Of a DNA stretch of 5,233 nucleotides, positions 1 to 4,417 are shown piece after piece. A program made the position numbers and the translations under genes. Below the pieces are notes generated by a model that saw only the letters and a program-made list of their open reading frames with translations, made no database searches and was not told the DNA's origin. The stretch lies in NCBI GenBank assembly GCA_947292085.1, contig CAMYPN010000053.1, positions 1-5,233 of the forward strand, given 5' to 3'. Position 1 is the stretch's first letter, and each line of letters begins with the position of its first letter. This DNA comes from an uncultured Gardnerella sp. (GTDB taxonomy: Bacteria > Actinomycetota > Actinomycetes > Actinomycetales > Bifidobacteriaceae).

Positions 1-38
1 GCAACAGTCTTGGTAAGAATAACCTTAGTTTCAGCCAT
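1..38 (-). CDS. rplI: 50S ribosomal protein L9, 5' end only (partial at window edge)
   Basis: The first 12 codons and two bases of codon 13 are present, translating as MAETKVILTKTV. This matches the start of bacterial L9, a two-domain protein that binds 23S rRNA near the base of the L1 stalk. The ATG at 36-38 follows a GAGAGG ribosome binding site (plus-strand 47-52) by eight bases. It lies 16 bp downstream of the rpsR stop codon, the usual rpsF-ssb-rpsR-rplI order in actinobacteria and many other bacteria. That gene order supports the call as much as the short peptide does. The rest of the gene lies outside the window, so nothing can be said about its C-terminal domain. Confidence 0.85.
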   Translation of the reverse strand, partial: MAETKVILTKTV

Positions 39-54
39 TGTTACAACCTCTCAA

Positions 55-303
55 TCAGCGACCGGTAGTGGCGTATGGAAGCAAAGCCATTTCGCGAGCG
101 TTCTTCACGGCCTTCGCGATCTTGCGCTGTTCCTGCACAGTTACGCCAGTAATACGACGTGAACGAATCTTGCCGCGATCGGAAACGAACTTGCGCAGCA
201 AAGCAACGTCCTTGTAATCAATTTCAGTAATTTTGGCAGCCTTCAAAGGATTTGGCTTCTTCTTGAAAGGCTTGACCGGTGGTTGCGGCCTCTTGCGTGA
301 CAT
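55..303 (-). CDS. rpsR: 30S ribosomal protein S18
   Basis: An 82-residue S18, full length for the family. It is a small-subunit protein that pairs with S6 on the platform of the 30S subunit. The recognisable core is [22 protein letters not shown] (residues 25-46, IDYKDV at 28-33), followed by [24 protein letters not shown], the basic rRNA-binding helix region. The N-terminus is Lys/Pro-rich. There is no cysteine anywhere, so this is the zinc-independent form rather than the form with a Cys zinc site just before IDYKDV. The ATG at 301-303 has a GAGAGG site (plus-strand 311-316) seven bases upstream, which fixes the start. It is read after ssb and before rplI. The gap to ssb is 154 bp, long for a cotranscribed ribosomal protein gene. 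Confidence 0.97.
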   Translation of the reverse strand: MSRKRPQPPVKPFKKKPNPLKAAKITEIDYKDVALLRKFVSDRGKIRSRRITGVTVQEQRKIAKAVKNAREMALLPYATTGR

Positions 304-337
304 AAGATGTCCTCTCTAAACAAAGCGATACGAACTC

Positions 338-356
338 TTCTAAACGTTTCTAAACG
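338..356. repeat. Two direct copies of TTCTAAACG, 10-bp period, upstream of rpsR
   Basis: TTCTAAACG occurs at 338-346 and again at 348-356. The second half also forms a small inverted repeat, CGTTT-CT-AAACG (345-356). It lies in the AT-rich ssb-rpsR spacer (304-457), about 20 bases upstream of the rpsR ribosome binding site. The rest of that spacer holds only weak features: a GTTTAAAC palindrome at 425-432 and a 5-bp ACTAA/TTAGT hairpin at 444-456 just after ssb. I see no convincing terminator in it. With only two copies, chance is a fair explanation. Confidence 0.45.
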
Positions 357-457
357 CATTTAATATAATTTTTAATTTTCGTAACGCTTATAACCAATGA
401 ATAATAAATAAAATAAAGTTACAAGTTTAAACAGCTGAAATAAACTAACTATTAGTA

Positions 458-1069
458 TTAAAACTCTGGTTCGTCACTACCACCGAAATCGGAAGTAGCG
501 CCAAACGAAGCGAAACTATCGTTAGTTGGAGCAGAAGCACTCCACGGATCTGCAGCAGGAGCCGCAGAAGCAGCAGACGCAGATTGCGCTTGATTATTAG
601 CATAATTTGCGCCACCAGCATAAGAGCTACCACCATGATAACCGCCGTTACCACTACCGTTAGCGTTACCCGCAGCACGCGATGCCCCAGCAAAACCGGT
701 AGCAGAGCTTTGACGAGTAACCTGAGCAGTTGCATAACGGAGCGAAGGACCAATCTCATCAATTGTTAGTTCAATAACCGAACGGTTAGAACCATCTTGA
801 GCTTGGTAAGAACGCTGCGATAAGCGGCCTTGCGCAATAACACGCATACCCTTGGAAAGAGTGTTAGCACAATGTTCTGCCATGTCTCGCCACGCAGAGC
901 AGCGCATAAACAGTGCAGGACCATCCTCAAACTGGTTAGAATTACGATTGAACGTACGTGGAGTGGAAGCGATAGTAAAACTTGCCACTGCAGAACCGTT
1001 CGCAATAGTTCTTAACTCTGGATCAGCAGTAAGATTACCCACTACTGTGATAACTGTTTCACCTGCCAT
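458..1069 (-). CDS. ssb: Single-stranded DNA-binding protein (SSB)
   Basis: A 203-residue SSB, which binds ssDNA in replication, recombination and repair. Residues 1-115 form the OB fold, beginning [17 protein letters not shown], with [21 protein letters not shown] (54-74) and [13 protein letters not shown] (76-88), all typical of the family. Residues 120-190 are a Gly/Ala/Asn/Ser-rich disordered linker. The C-terminus is an acidic tip ending DEPEF, the segment that in other SSBs docks partner proteins. The final Phe is kept, but Glu replaces the usual penultimate Pro. The ATG has an AAAGG ribosome binding site (plus-strand 1076-1080) six bases upstream. It lies between rpsF and rpsR, the conserved location of the main ssb gene. 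The 128-bp gap from rpsF holds an 8-bp tandem repeat that may affect its expression. Confidence 0.97.
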   Translation of the reverse strand: MAGETVITVVGNLTADPELRTIANGSAVASFTIASTPRTFNRNSNQFEDGPALFMRCSAWRDMAEHCANTLSKGMRVIAQGRLSQRSYQAQDGSNRSVIELTIDEIGPSLRYATAQVTRQSSATGFAGASRAAGNANGSGNGGYHGGSSYAGGANYANNQAQSASAASAAPAADPWSASAPTNDSFASFGATSDFGGSDEPEF

Positions 1070-1111
1070 ACTGTGCCTTTTCTTTCCCGTAAAACTTAAG
1101 TTATTTGTGAA

Positions 1112-1151
1112 AGTCTTAAAGTCTTAAAGTCTTAAAGTCTTAAACTCTTAA
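1112..1151. repeat. 8-bp tandem repeat (AGTCTTAA) between rpsF and ssb
   Basis: Four perfect copies of AGTCTTAA occupy 1112-1143, and a fifth copy with one change (ACTCTTAA) occupies 1144-1151. On the transcribed strand the unit reads TTAAGACT. The array is flanked by direct copies of CTTAAGTTATT at 1095-1105 and 1147-1157. Because CTTAAG is palindromic, the flanks can also pair in RNA (1093-1100 with 1147-1154, 8 bp), looping out the array. It lies about 43 bp upstream of the ssb start, between the rpsF stop and the ssb ribosome binding site. Arrays of this kind can gain or lose units by slippage; whether this one varies is not shown by a single sequence. Confidence 0.9.
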
Positions 1152-1197
1152 GTTATTACGACGATTATCGAGCTTAATCAGCTGACTATAAGATTAT

Positions 1198-1494
1198 TTA
1201 CTTGGCGTCCTTGCGAAGAATCTTCGTACGGATCACAGACTCGTTCAAGTTCAACACACGGTCAAGCTCGTCGCTTAAAGCTGGCTCAGCAGTGTAGTTC
1301 ACTACAACGTAATTGCCTTCAAACTTGCCGTCAATTTCGTAAGCAAGCTTACGACGACCCCAATAATCGGTGCCATCAACGGAACCGCCCTCATTGGTGA
1401 CAAGCTCAAGATACTGCTCGGTCAACTTCTTAAGACCGCGCTCATCAAGCTCTGGATCGGCAATGAACATTAGTTCATACTTATGTGCAGACAT
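1198..1494 (-). CDS. rpsF: 30S ribosomal protein S6
   Basis: A 98-residue S6, the usual length, which binds 16S rRNA as a heterodimer with S18. The sequence begins MSAHKYELMFIADPELDERG. The S6 core GTDYWGRRKLAYEIDGK lies at residues 41-57, and NYVVVNYTAEP at 61-71 is a core beta strand. The open frame extends 13 codons further to an upstream start. The ATG at 1492-1494 is chosen because it gives the family N-terminus and has a near-perfect Shine-Dalgarno, AAGGAGGTG (plus-strand 1499-1507), four bases upstream. The longer version would read through the leader hairpin. It is first in the rpsF-ssb-rpsR-rplI cluster. Its leader can fold so that the Shine-Dalgarno is paired, suggesting feedback control by S6:S18. 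Confidence 0.97.
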   Translation of the reverse strand: MSAHKYELMFIADPELDERGLKKLTEQYLELVTNEGGSVDGTDYWGRRKLAYEIDGKFEGNYVVVNYTAEPALSDELDRVLNLNESVIRTKILRKDAK

Positions 1495-1543
1495 CACCCA
1501 CCTCCTTCGGACTATCGGCTGTGGCATTTCCACAGCAGGAGTG
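1495..1543 (-). promoter_or_regulatory. rpsF leader RNA resembling the S6:S18 autoregulatory motif
   Basis: In mRNA sense the leader can form two stacked helices. P2 is perfect: GCTGTGG (plus-strand 1530-1536) pairs with CCACAGC (1518-1524) around an AAATG loop. P1 pairs CACTCCT (1537-1543) with AGGAGGTG (1499-1506), seven base pairs with one bulged G, and so covers the rpsF Shine-Dalgarno. The 11-base bulge on the 3' side (1507-1517, CGATAGTCCGA) contains CCG. A hairpin on a stem with a CCG-bearing 3' bulge is the published feature of the mRNA motif bound by the S6:S18 complex, which mimics its 16S rRNA site. The pairing is read directly; repression is inferred. The ATG lies five bases after the SD strand of P1 ends. 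Confidence 0.75.
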
Positions 1544-1583
1544 TGTTTGCAAAATTACCCTACGATTAGAGGGCAACTTTGAC

Positions 1584-1596
1584 ATTCTAACTTATA
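1584..1596 (-). promoter_or_regulatory. Possible -10 region for rpsF (weak)
   Basis: Two overlapping -10-like hexamers read on the minus strand: TATAAG (plus-strand 1591-1596) and TAGAAT (1584-1589), about 90-100 bp upstream of the rpsF start. No convincing -35 lies 16-18 bp upstream of either. The position would give a leader long enough to contain the whole S6:S18-like structure. Without a -35 match this is only a candidate; rpsF could also be read through from prs, since I see no clear terminator between them. Confidence 0.25.
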
Positions 1597-1624
1597 GACA
1601 CGACTCAAACATATACGCTTAGAT

Positions 1625-1656
1625 AACAGCCAACAAACAGCCAGCAAGCAGCCGTC
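1625..1656. repeat. Imperfect 11-bp tandem repeat between prs and rpsF
   Basis: Three adjacent units share the core ARCAGCC: AACAGCCAAC (1625-1634), AAACAGCCAGC (1635-1645) and AAGCAGCCGTC (1646-1656). They begin immediately after the prs stop codon (1661-1663) in the direction of transcription. They do not form a terminator hairpin. The copies differ at several positions, so this is either an old, decayed repeat or a compositional accident. Confidence 0.45.
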
Positions 1657-1660
1657 AAAT

Positions 1661-2677
1661 CTAATGCGCATAAATACTACGCTGTTTCATATCCTCCGGA
1701 AGAGCGTTACGCAACGAAACCAAAGAACCAGAGCGGAAAACAGAACGAATACCAGCAGCCAAAAGCGGAGCAATTGAAAGAACAGTCATATTATCAAGAC
1801 GCTTTTCTTCTGGAACAGGCACAGTATCAGTCACAATAATTTCTCTAGCACCGCAAGCTTTAAGTCTTTCAACAGCAGGACCTGAAAGCAAAGCGTGAGT
1901 TGCAACCAAAGTTACAGAATTAGCACCAGCCTCGCGCAAAGTGCGCACAGCTTCACAAATCGTGCCAGCAGTATCAATCATATCGTCAACAACAATGCAG
2001 TCACGACCGCGAATATCGCCAATAATTCCGTGAGCAACAGCGCAATTAGGCCTAGTAATATCGCGAGTTTTGTGAATAAAAGCAAGAGGTAAATTACCAA
2101 GTTTTGCAGCCCACTGCTCCGAAACCTTAATTCGCCCAGCATCCGGAGACACAATCGTAGCATTATCAAGTTTCATAGAATTGCGCACATAATCAATGAG
2201 CACAGGCATTGCTGTTAAATGGTCAACTGGTCCATCAAAGAAACCCTGCTCTTGAGCAGCATGCATGTCTACAGTCAAAATACGAGTAGCGCCAGCAGAA
2301 CGGAACAAATCAAACATCAAACGCGCAGTAATCGGCTCGCGACCCTGATGCTTCTTATCTTGACGCGAATACCCAAAGAACGGCGCAACAACATTAATAC
2401 TGCGCGCGGAAGCACGTCTCAAAGAATCAACCATAAGCAGCTGTTCCATAATCCAATTGTTAATAGGATTAGTGTGAGCTTGCAAAACAAAAACATCAGA
2501 ACCACGTACAGGCTGAGTGAAACGCACATACATTTCACCGTTTGCAAAATCGTAAGCAGTTGTCTCCAAAACGTCAATACCAAGGTATTGAGCCGTTTGT
2601 GAAGCAAGTTCCGGATACGCCCTACCGGTAACCAACATCATCTGTTTTTTAGGAGTACCCTCAAGAATCGTTGACAT
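1661..2677 (-). CDS. prs: Ribose-phosphate pyrophosphokinase (PRPP synthase, class I type)
   Basis: A 338-residue cytoplasmic enzyme that converts ribose 5-phosphate and ATP to PRPP and AMP, feeding purine, pyrimidine, NAD, His and Trp synthesis. The N-terminal half contains VTGRAYPELA (16-25), FANGEMYVRF (44-53), RRASARSINVVAPFFGYSRQDKK (87-109) in the ATP-binding region and DMHAAQEQGFFDGPVDHL (137-154) with the catalytic-region His. The C-terminal half has SPDAGRIKVSEQWA (177-190), the flexible-loop segment HKTRDITRPN (202-211) and the PRPP/ribose-5-phosphate signature VVDDMIDTAGTI (229-240). No key segment is missing. The frame runs 17 codons further up to a GTG, but the ATG at 2675-2677 has GGGAAGG (plus-strand 2683-2689) five bases upstream and gives the actinobacterial start MSTILEGTPKK. 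It has its own candidate promoter at 2740-2767. Confidence 0.97.
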   Translation of the reverse strand: MSTILEGTPKKQMMLVTGRAYPELASQTAQYLGIDVLETTAYDFANGEMYVRFTQPVRGSDVFVLQAHTNPINNWIMEQLLMVDSLRRASARSINVVAPFFGYSRQDKKHQGREPITARLMFDLFRSAGATRILTVDMHAAQEQGFFDGPVDHLTAMPVLIDYVRNSMKLDNATIVSPDAGRIKVSEQWAAKLGNLPLAFIHKTRDITRPNCAVAHGIIGDIRGRDCIVVDDMIDTAGTICEAVRTLREAGANSVTLVATHALLSGPAVERLKACGAREIIVTDTVPVPEEKRLDNMTVLSIAPLLAAGIRSVFRSGSLVSLRNALPEDMKQRSIYAH

Positions 2678-2706
2678 ATCTGCCTTCCCATTTTGCAAAA
2701 TTTTTA

Positions 2707-2728
2707 GCGCAAATATGCGTATTTGCAC
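2707..2728 (-). promoter_or_regulatory. Hairpin in the prs 5' leader
   Basis: In mRNA sense GTGCAAATA (plus-strand 2720-2728) pairs with TATTTGCGC (2707-2715) around a CGCA loop: nine pairs, one of them G-U. It starts only a few bases after the transcription start predicted from the promoter at 2740-2767 and ends about 30 bases before the prs ATG. No U-run follows directly, so it is not a standard terminator. It could stabilise the 5' end or act in regulation; the function is unknown. Confidence 0.5.
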
Positions 2729-2739
2729 ATACAGATTTT

Positions 2740-2767
2740 ATTCTACCAGCCCGTCAAGCCGTACCAA
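2740..2767 (-). promoter_or_regulatory. Candidate prs promoter with extended -10
   Basis: On the minus strand the -35 candidate is TTGGTA (plus-strand 2762-2767). The spacer is 16 bp and the -10 is TAGAAT (2740-2745). The -10 is preceded by TGG, which makes the extended form TGnTAGAAT. The implied start is near 2732, giving a leader of about 55 nt for prs. The hexamers match housekeeping sigma consensus only partly. Confidence 0.5.
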
Positions 2768-2852
2768 CACAAAAATAATAAGATACGCAATTAAATAGAA
2801 AATTAGATAAAAAATTGCGCAAAAGTTACGAAAAATAAAAAAGATACGAAAA

Positions 2853-2871
2853 TTTGTTAGCAGATAACAAA
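2853..2871 (-). terminator. Weak hairpin after the transporter gene, possible terminator
   Basis: In mRNA sense TTTGTTA and TAACAAA form a 7-bp AT-rich stem with a TCTGC loop, starting 12 bases after the transporter stop codon and followed by T-rich sequence. A second long-loop inverted repeat, CGCAATT/AATTGCG (2786-2792 and 2813-2819), lies further downstream, also followed by T-rich sequence. Both are weak by GC content. The whole 2729-2883 spacer is A/T-rich with no gene in it. Confidence 0.3.
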
Positions 2872-2883
2872 AAATTAGTAAAA

Positions 2884-3996
2884 CTATCTAATCAAAGTCA
2901 TCATAATAAATATAAGCAAGAAGCCTACAAAATCAGCCCAAGAGAACACAGCGCCAGCGAATATAACGCCAGTAATCGCAGCCAAAACAGGTTCGCTTGC
3001 ACCAAGCAAAGTAGCTCTAACAGAACCAACTCGCATAACACCAGCAAGAAATAGCCAATACGCTCCAAAAGTTCCGCCAACAACAGTAAAGACGAATAAA
3101 GAGATAGCAAAAGCGTCAAGCGGAGGAAGCGTAGCCCACGGTCTAACAAACGGCATCAAAATAGAGCCGGCAATAATAAAAGTAATACCGTTAATGACAA
3201 AACTACCCCATTTAGCTACGAGTTTCATAGGCATAATAGCTAAAGCAGCAGTCGAAAAAGCGTCTCCTAATCCCCAAACCAAACCCATAATAGGCAAAGA
3301 AAGAGAGTTGATATTACCGCCAGTAGCCATAAGAGCAGTTCCAGCAAAAGCAAGAATCACACCAACGTTTTCGCGCATAGTAGGAGTTCTGCGATTACGC
3401 AAGCACACGTATAAAAGCACAAAAAGCAAGTTAAGACTTTGCAAAACTGTAGCAGTTCCAGAATTAGTCCAATCTATTGCCATCAAATATGTGATTTGCG
3501 CAAATAGCACGCATACAATTCCCGTAGCTACGATCATGAACCAGTCACGTCCTGCGCCGAAAACTTTTACAAGCTGCTTAGGTGTGAATATGGCTGCGAT
3601 AATTATAAATAAGATTCCCGTTGCGAACTGTCTTACGCACGCTATTTGCATTGGCGACACGTGATAGTTCATCATTAAAATCTTGGAAACCGTTGCGTTT
3701 GTGCCCCAAAGCGCTCCTCCAAGAAGCGTAAGAATCATGCCGATTACTATGCTTCCGGCGGAATGATTAAATGAAGGATTTGGTTTTTCTGGATTTTCTG
3801 CGATTGCGGCAGCAGCAGCTTTTGACTCGTCGAAAGTTGAGGAAGCTGATTGAGTTGCGGAATCTGCGGAAGTTACGGAATCTGCAGAAGTTGCAGAAGT
3901 TAGCGTATCCGAAGCAGTAGCATCTGACGAAGTATCAGCAGAATTACCCTGACTATCGGCAATGCGTCGTTTGCGATGCAATATAAGCATAGCCAT
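2884..3996 (-). CDS. EamA/DMT-superfamily membrane transporter with long hydrophilic N-terminus
   Basis: A 370-residue protein with about ten predicted membrane segments (roughly 82-104, 117-137, 151-172, 178-198, 208-226, 233-255, 264-285, 293-318, 325-346, 349-369), arranged as two EamA repeats. The first repeat begins GGALWGTNATVSK; the second ends GASEPVLAAITGVIFAGA, close to the family's usual xxEPVxAxxxGxxxxGE pattern. Such carriers export or import small metabolites; the substrate cannot be told from sequence. Residues 1-80 are unusual for the family: a basic start (HRKRR), then a Ser/Thr/Ala/Asp-rich stretch with TSADS repeats and AAAAAIAENPEKPNP. The ATG at 3994-3996 has only a weak AGAAG-like site, and codon 3 is also ATG, so the start is less certain. 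It is divergent from tRNA-Ser and upstream of prs, apparently a single-gene unit. Confidence 0.85.
   Translation of the reverse strand: MAMLILHRKRRIADSQGNSADTSSDATASDTLTSATSADSVTSADSATQSASSTFDESKAAAAAIAENPEKPNPSFNHSAGSIVIGMILTLLGGALWGTNATVSKILMMNYHVSPMQIACVRQFATGILFIIIAAIFTPKQLVKVFGAGRDWFMIVATGIVCVLFAQITYLMAIDWTNSGTATVLQSLNLLFVLLYVCLRNRRTPTMRENVGVILAFAGTALMATGGNINSLSLPIMGLVWGLGDAFSTAALAIMPMKLVAKWGSFVINGITFIIAGSILMPFVRPWATLPPLDAFAISLFVFTVVGGTFGAYWLFLAGVMRVGSVRATLLGASEPVLAAITGVIFAGAVFSWADFVGFLLIFIMMTLIR
3854..3889. repeat. In-frame 18-bp coding repeat in the transporter N-terminus
   Basis: GTTGCGGAATCTGCGGAA (3854-3871) is followed directly by GTTACGGAATCTGCAGAA (3872-3889), differing at two of 18 positions. 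A partial third copy (GTTGCAGAA) starts at 3890. Being a multiple of three, the unit keeps the frame and encodes the TSADS-like repeats around residues 36-48 of the transporter. Unit number could vary without breaking the gene. Confidence 0.8.
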
Positions 3997-4057
3997 AGTC
4001 TACTTCTTTCATTTAAAACCCCAAAACTAACAATTTGCAACAATTAGCTTGCAACGT

Positions 4058-4085
4058 ATTAATGTATTATTGCACGTTAAGTCAA
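4058..4085 (-). promoter_or_regulatory. Candidate promoter of the transporter gene
   Basis: On the minus strand TTGACT (plus-strand 4080-4085) is followed after 16 bp by ATTAAT (4058-4063). The -35 is a good match; the -10 is mediocre. The implied start is near 4050, some 55 bases before the ATG. Two copies of TTGCAAC (4035-4041 and 4049-4055) lie at or just after the start site and might be an operator. The flanking 4086-4170 stretch is A/T-rich and shows nothing else. Confidence 0.35.
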
Positions 4086-4172
4086 TTAATAAAAATATAA
4101 ATGCAGAAAACTTCGAAAAATTTTGTATGCGTGTCGCAATAAGTAATAATTTATAAATCCGCCACGCAGAGT

Positions 4173-4200
4173 TTGCATTATCTAGAAAACGTGTTATTCT
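4173..4200 (+). promoter_or_regulatory. Candidate promoter of tRNA-Ser
   Basis: TTGCAT (4173-4178), a 16-bp spacer and TATTCT (4195-4200), the latter preceded by TGT to give an extended -10 (TGnTATTCT). The implied start is near 4206, leaving a leader of about 45 nt before the mature tRNA at 4251. The -35 matches consensus only in TTG. Confidence 0.4.
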
Positions 4201-4250
4201 GTTTAAGTTGTTTGCTTAATGACGTTAAGTCTTTTCAGCTGTACAACATT

Positions 4251-4335
4251 GGAGAATTCGCCTAGTGGTCTATGGCGCACGCTTGGAAAGCGTGTTGGTG
4301 TAACAGCCTCACGAGTTCGAATCTCGTATTCTCCG
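4251..4335 (+). tRNA. tRNA-Ser (anticodon GGA)
   Basis: The cloverleaf can be read by eye. The acceptor stem GGAGAAT (4251-4257) pairs with ATTCTCC (4328-4334), with discriminator G at 4335, as in bacterial tRNA-Ser. The D arm GCC/GGC is at 4260-4262 and 4274-4276. The anticodon stem is CACGC/GCGTG (4278-4282, 4290-4294) with loop TTGGAAA and anticodon GGA at 4285-4287, which reads UCC and UCU. A long class II variable arm at 4295-4310 can pair GGTG with CA-GCC. The T arm is ACGAG-TTCGAAT-CTCGT (4311-4327). CCA is not encoded. It is the only plus-strand gene here and converges with glf. Confidence 0.97.
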
Positions 4336-4342
4336 CGCGTGT

Positions 4343-4379
4343 AGGGTTCTGGGCACTTCGATTGCCCGGAACCCTTTTT
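4343..4379 (+). terminator. Intrinsic terminator of tRNA-Ser
   Basis: A 13-position stem, AGGGTTCTGGGCA (4343-4355) with TGCCCGGAACCCT (4363-4375), has one T-G wobble and a 7-base loop containing TTCG. It is followed by TTTTT (4375-4379). It starts eight bases after the tRNA. On the opposite strand the stem is followed by ACACGC, not a T-run, so it is unlikely to be an efficient terminator for the convergent glf gene. Confidence 0.93.
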
Positions 4380-4415
4380 CGTATTATTTACCGTATTATT
4401 TACGATTATATTTAC
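4380..4415. repeat. 12-bp tandem repeat between tRNA-Ser terminator and glf
   Basis: CGTATTATTTAC occurs twice in tandem (4380-4391 and 4392-4403), followed by the variant GATTATATTTAC (4404-4415). The start of a fourth unit, GATTA (4416-4420), includes the glf stop codon (4418-4420). The array fills the whole space between the tRNA terminator and the end of glf. It does not form a hairpin. Confidence 0.85.
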
Positions 4416-4417
4416 GA

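Noticed and set aside
445..762. Minus-strand 105-codon Leu/Val-rich frame overlapping ssb in another frame
   Set aside because: It looks like membrane sequence only because the Gly/Ala/Asn-rich SSB linker codons are read one base out of frame.
1495..1533. Upstream start of rpsF adding 13 residues
   Set aside because: It would pass through the leader hairpin and the strong Shine-Dalgarno, and the added residues are not part of S6.
2219..2602. Plus-strand 127-codon open frame inside prs
   Set aside because: It is antisense to conserved PRPP synthase motifs, with no recognisable domain.
2678..2728. Upstream GTG start of prs adding 17 residues
   Set aside because: The GTG lies in the leader hairpin and close to the predicted transcription start, while the ATG at 2677 has a good ribosome binding site and the family N-terminus.
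3194..3664. Plus-strand open frame of 156 codons inside the transporter gene
   Set aside because: It is antisense to a well-supported membrane protein gene, has no family resemblance and follows from the codon pattern of the opposite strand.
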